A stretch of DNA of 22,067 bases, from NCBI GenBank assembly GCA_009801015.1, contig VHZZ01001137.1:46380-68446 (forward strand), written 5' to 3'. The translations under genes were made by a program, and so were the position numbers. Below, in pieces: positions 19,071-22,067 of the stretch (the stretch's first letter is position 1; every line of letters begins with the position of its first letter). The stretch is from Silene noctiflora (taxonomy: Eukaryota > Streptophyta > Magnoliopsida > Caryophyllales > Caryophyllaceae). The notes under the pieces were generated by a model, which was not told the origin of the DNA, searched no databases, and saw only the letters and a program-made list of their open reading frames with translations.

Positions 19071-20834
19071 ACCCAATTAGAGCTTACATGGGCATACTCT
19101 ACAAACTTAAGAACATCAATTGTAGCATCTAGGATTACAATAAACTCAGAGAACTCGAGAATCAACCAAACGAATGTTTCAAAAGAAGCCCACGGTTGTC
19201 GGATTTGTATTTTGAGAAACACGAGATTAATCAAATCAAATGGATGGAAGCATACCTGCTTGTTGACCTCGACCTTAACACAATATCAGGGCATGAGTCG
19301 GATTCCGTCAAAATATTGTAGATAATGATAGCTGGTTTTATGAGAAGAGAGCATGTTATCAATATGAATGGCTAAACAATCAAAAGGAGGAGTCAATTCT
19401 ATGAAATGTCGGTATTAATTGCCGTTGGTTATGGGTTTGATGGCTTTGTTTTACATGTCATGAAGAAGGAGCGATGTGCCTCTGTAGGAGTAATAGAATC
19501 AGGTAGTTCAACATTCTATGTTACTCTAACCTGTTTAGCAGACTTATTATTATTAGTGCCTAGTTGATTATATAATCAATAAATTCAGGAATACAACATC
19601 ACTCAACTAAATCACATATAACAACATAAAGTAAAATGCAATAGAACATCAGTCTAACATATATATTTAAATAAATAAATAAAAAAACAACGGAAATAGA
19701 TTTAAAATTGGGGAAATGGGTCTCATCAAGTAAGTTTAGAAGTTCAGGACTAGAGTTTGGGGGCTGTAAAAGCCTCATATCAGTCGCAGCAATAGGTTCG
19801 GGCACATACCATGATTATACGGGAACAATTCGTATACCGCGAGGCCAAGTATGTAATCAATCAAAGTCAAGCCTGCAAAAGTCGGATTAAATCGTAGCTT
19901 GGAATATACAGAAACAAATTGCATCAAGTGTTAGCTTAACCGGAACACAAACAAACTATGTATTAATATAAAACGTATACATTCCGGCGGCGCCAATAAC
20001 AAAAAAAATAAAAAAGCAAATAGAAATGCAGGTTTCAAGGTCAAAGATGAAGTTACCGTCAGCCTAGATCAGCGAAGCAGCAACCGGAGTTTAATATCAA
20101 CGAAACATCAACCGGAGTTTAATAGCGGTCAAAGTTAAATACCGAAATTGTAACAAAGAATTCGTTCTTAAACATTGATTGCCATTGATAGCCATTTTGG
20201 TGAGAAACGTATGAAGTTCATGAGGCAGGTAATAATTGATATAGTAATTGAATCATTCATGAATATTGATTTGAGATTAGTAATTAATCATTCGTATACA
20301 TTGATTTGCATTGAATTAAGATTTGTTACTGAATTGAATTTGGGGAAAAAAACGTTTTATTTGCCATAACCAAGGACTCAAGCCGTATAGTTAATGGTAT
20401 TTTGAAACAGATTAATATTATTATAACTACGTGCCTATTTGTAGTGTTCTGTCATGTAAAAATGTAATAATAGAACAGTGTTAAGAGTATGCATAATTTG
20501 ACTTATATGATATTTATTCGTATGGCCTTCACTCATATAGGAATTGATATTCTAAGTAACTAATTGGAAAGTTGACATTTTCTTAGGGTGTTTTACAGTA
20601 CAATTTTTACTTATTGTAGTACGTCTTTTTTCATTTTACCCCTTTTATTTCGTCCAATTTTTTCATGTTAAATCTGCATGTCTCCTCTTCTCATCTAAAC
20701 TACATATTCAAATTGTCATTTCTTCTCTTTGTAATTCATCTCCTCTCCCATCTATCCTACATACAAAAATTAACAACATTGTAAATATGTAAAATAATCT
20801 AAAATTCTAATTATTTGTCTAGTTAATTATATAT
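19071..20834. other. Intergenic stretch; second scrap of the RPA1-like sequence at about 19448-19500
   Basis: At 19448-19500 the plus strand has ACATGTCATGAAGAAGGAGC and CCTCTGTAGGAGTAATAG, matching parts of 18049-18145 (TGCATGTCATGCACGAC and CTCTGTAGGAGTAGTTTAAT) with internal material lost. On the minus strand it keeps MTCKTK. A 16-bp direct repeat CAACCGGAGTTTAATA occurs near 20080 and 20108. No intact gene is seen in the stretch. Confidence 0.45.
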
Positions 20835-21149
20835 GGCCTCGTTTGGTTGCCCTTTGTAAATCATGAGAATTGAAAAATCCCATGAATTACAAAATGAGAA
20901 CTTGTTTGGTTACCAATTTTTTGCCATAATGTAGGCATTTCATTTTCCAAGGAGTTTCCAACTCCTCCACAATGGAGGAGTTGGATTACCTAGCCCCTCC
21001 TAGGTAATTGCAAACTCCGGTGTAATTGAATTCCTATATTGGCAAACAAACGGATTTAGCTAATTCACGTGAATTTCATGTGGAAGCTTAATTCCCATGA
21101 ATTCGATTTTCCGGTGGAATTGTATTTTAACGGGTAACCAAACGAAGCC
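20835..21149. mobile_element. 315-bp MITE with GGCCTCGTTTGGTT ends
   Basis: The left end GGCCTCGTTTGGTTGCCC and the right end read inward, GGCTTCGTTTGGTTACCC, are inverted repeats with two mismatches in 18. The element is flanked by TAT at 20832-20834 and 21150-21152. Short size, a 3-bp duplication and GG...TTTGG ends recall Tourist-like PIF/Harbinger elements, but TAT is not their typical TWA target, so the superfamily is tentative. The interior has further inverted blocks (ACTCCTCC/GGAGGAGT) and no coding capacity. Confidence 0.82.
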
Positions 21150-21152
21150 TAT

Positions 21153-21561
21153 AATAGTCAAATTGCAACACTTAATTATCCAAGTGGCCCACGTTTACCA
21201 TTATTTATTGCACAATTTCCAATGTGCTTTCCCGTTTAATTTACATTGTTAGCTACTGTAATACGAAGTATCATGCCCTCGAAATTACTTGATTGCTAGC
21301 ATCAGCATCATTAACCAAATTGGGTCAAAATTTTGCACTTTGTTCATTTTATAGAGCTTATTATAATGCCCATAAACTAATTTACTATTCAGCCATTCAA
21401 GTCTTGGTATTATATAAACTTTGCTTAGTGGTTAACAAAAAAAATCATCAAAAAATACTGTAAATTATATTAAAAATTTAATAATGGAACTCAAATAACA
21501 TACCTTTTTCTTTCACTATTTAAGTTGATACTTACTCCATCTAGTCACTAATATAAACTAA
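21153..21561. other. AT-rich intergenic stretch
   Basis: No features recognised between the two MITEs. Confidence 0.6.
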
Positions 21562-21563
21562 TA

Positions 21564-21856
21564 CTCCCCCCATTTAACTCCACTTGGTACTTATGCTTTA
21601 TGCACAAGTATTAAGAATAGTTTATTTTAGTAATATAAGTACAACAAGTGAATCATAAGTATGTTTATTAAAATGAAAAAGTGGGTTAATGCCATAGAAA
21701 TGCCAAATATAGTGGGTCATGTAGTGGCAATTCATGTAAATAAGATGATATAATTAGGATAATATGGACCATATAAATTCCAAATATAGAAAGGTGTAGA
21801 GTGGACTTGAATGGACCAAAAAAGAATAGGTGTAATGTGGAGTTGAACGGAGGGAG
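21564..21856. mobile_element. 293-bp Stowaway MITE (Tc1/mariner)
   Basis: The left end CTCCCCCCATTTAACTCCAC and the right end read inward, CTCCCTCCGTTCAACTCCAC, match at 17 of 20 positions. TA flanks the element at 21562-21563 and 21857-21858. CTCCCTCCGTT with a TA duplication is the Stowaway signature. The interior is AT-rich and non-coding. Confidence 0.9.
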
Positions 21857-22067
21857 TACTAACTAACTCTAGCTTTATACTCCGTACTTAAAAAAAATTT
21901 GGAGAGCGGTTAACCCTACCATAACTTCAATGGAAAAGATGTTTGAGTAATCGAGCGAACTCAACGAAATCAGGTCGTGTGCTTCTACACATTAGCATGG
22001 AGTAACTCCGTTGAAATTTCTCGTATAGATAACATGCTTGATAGTTATTACGTATGGGGATTTACCA

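Overview
The window is plant nuclear DNA, AT-rich and full of introns and small transposons. It is almost certainly from a eudicot. The style of the Stowaway ends and of the replication-protein-A-like relic would fit the Caryophyllales (spinach, beet and goosefoot relatives), but that placement is only an inference. Two real protein genes can be rebuilt exon by exon, both on the minus strand. The rest is intron and intergenic sequence carrying short DNA transposons, SINE copies, microsatellites and one gene relic.

Left half (1-10,615): most of a gene for a chloroplast RelA/SpoT homologue of the RSH1 type. Nineteen exons, joined with GT-AG introns, give 618 codons in one open frame. They cover a transit-peptide-like N-terminus, an intact HD-type (p)ppGpp hydrolase domain, a synthetase-like domain that looks inactive, and a TGS domain. 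The last visible intron runs off the left edge, so the C-terminal quarter, including the expected ACT domain, is missing from the window. The start codon lies in a 28-nt first exon, preceded by a 10-codon upstream ORF. The introns hold three copies of one SINE family, a 90-bp Stowaway MITE, a MITE with an 8-bp target duplication, a possible LTR fossil, tandem duplications and a long GT/CT microsatellite beside a splice donor.

Middle (10,616-13,258): intergenic. It holds a 441-bp hAT-type MITE filled with degenerate CGGGT repeats and flanked by a perfect 8-bp duplication, a perfect 43-bp tandem duplication, a tRNA-derived SINE and a probable small Stowaway.

13,259-16,140: a complete five-exon gene for a secreted GH28 polygalacturonase of the exopolygalacturonase (pollen) type, 412 residues. 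All catalytic motifs are present, but a normally conserved cysteine pair is missing.

Right part (16,141-22,067): no intact gene seen. It contains a 308-bp MITE, a decayed RPA1-like zinc-ribbon/OB-fold gene relic on the minus strand with a second shorter scrap nearby, a one-ended hAT remnant, a 315-bp GGCCTCGTTTGG-type MITE and a 293-bp Stowaway MITE.

The two genes have no evident functional link: one belongs to plastid stringent-response signalling, the other to cell-wall pectin breakdown. I found no strong case for a new biological system. The most useful leads are the upstream ORF of RSH1, the cysteine-pair loss in the polygalacturonase, and repeats placed next to splice sites.
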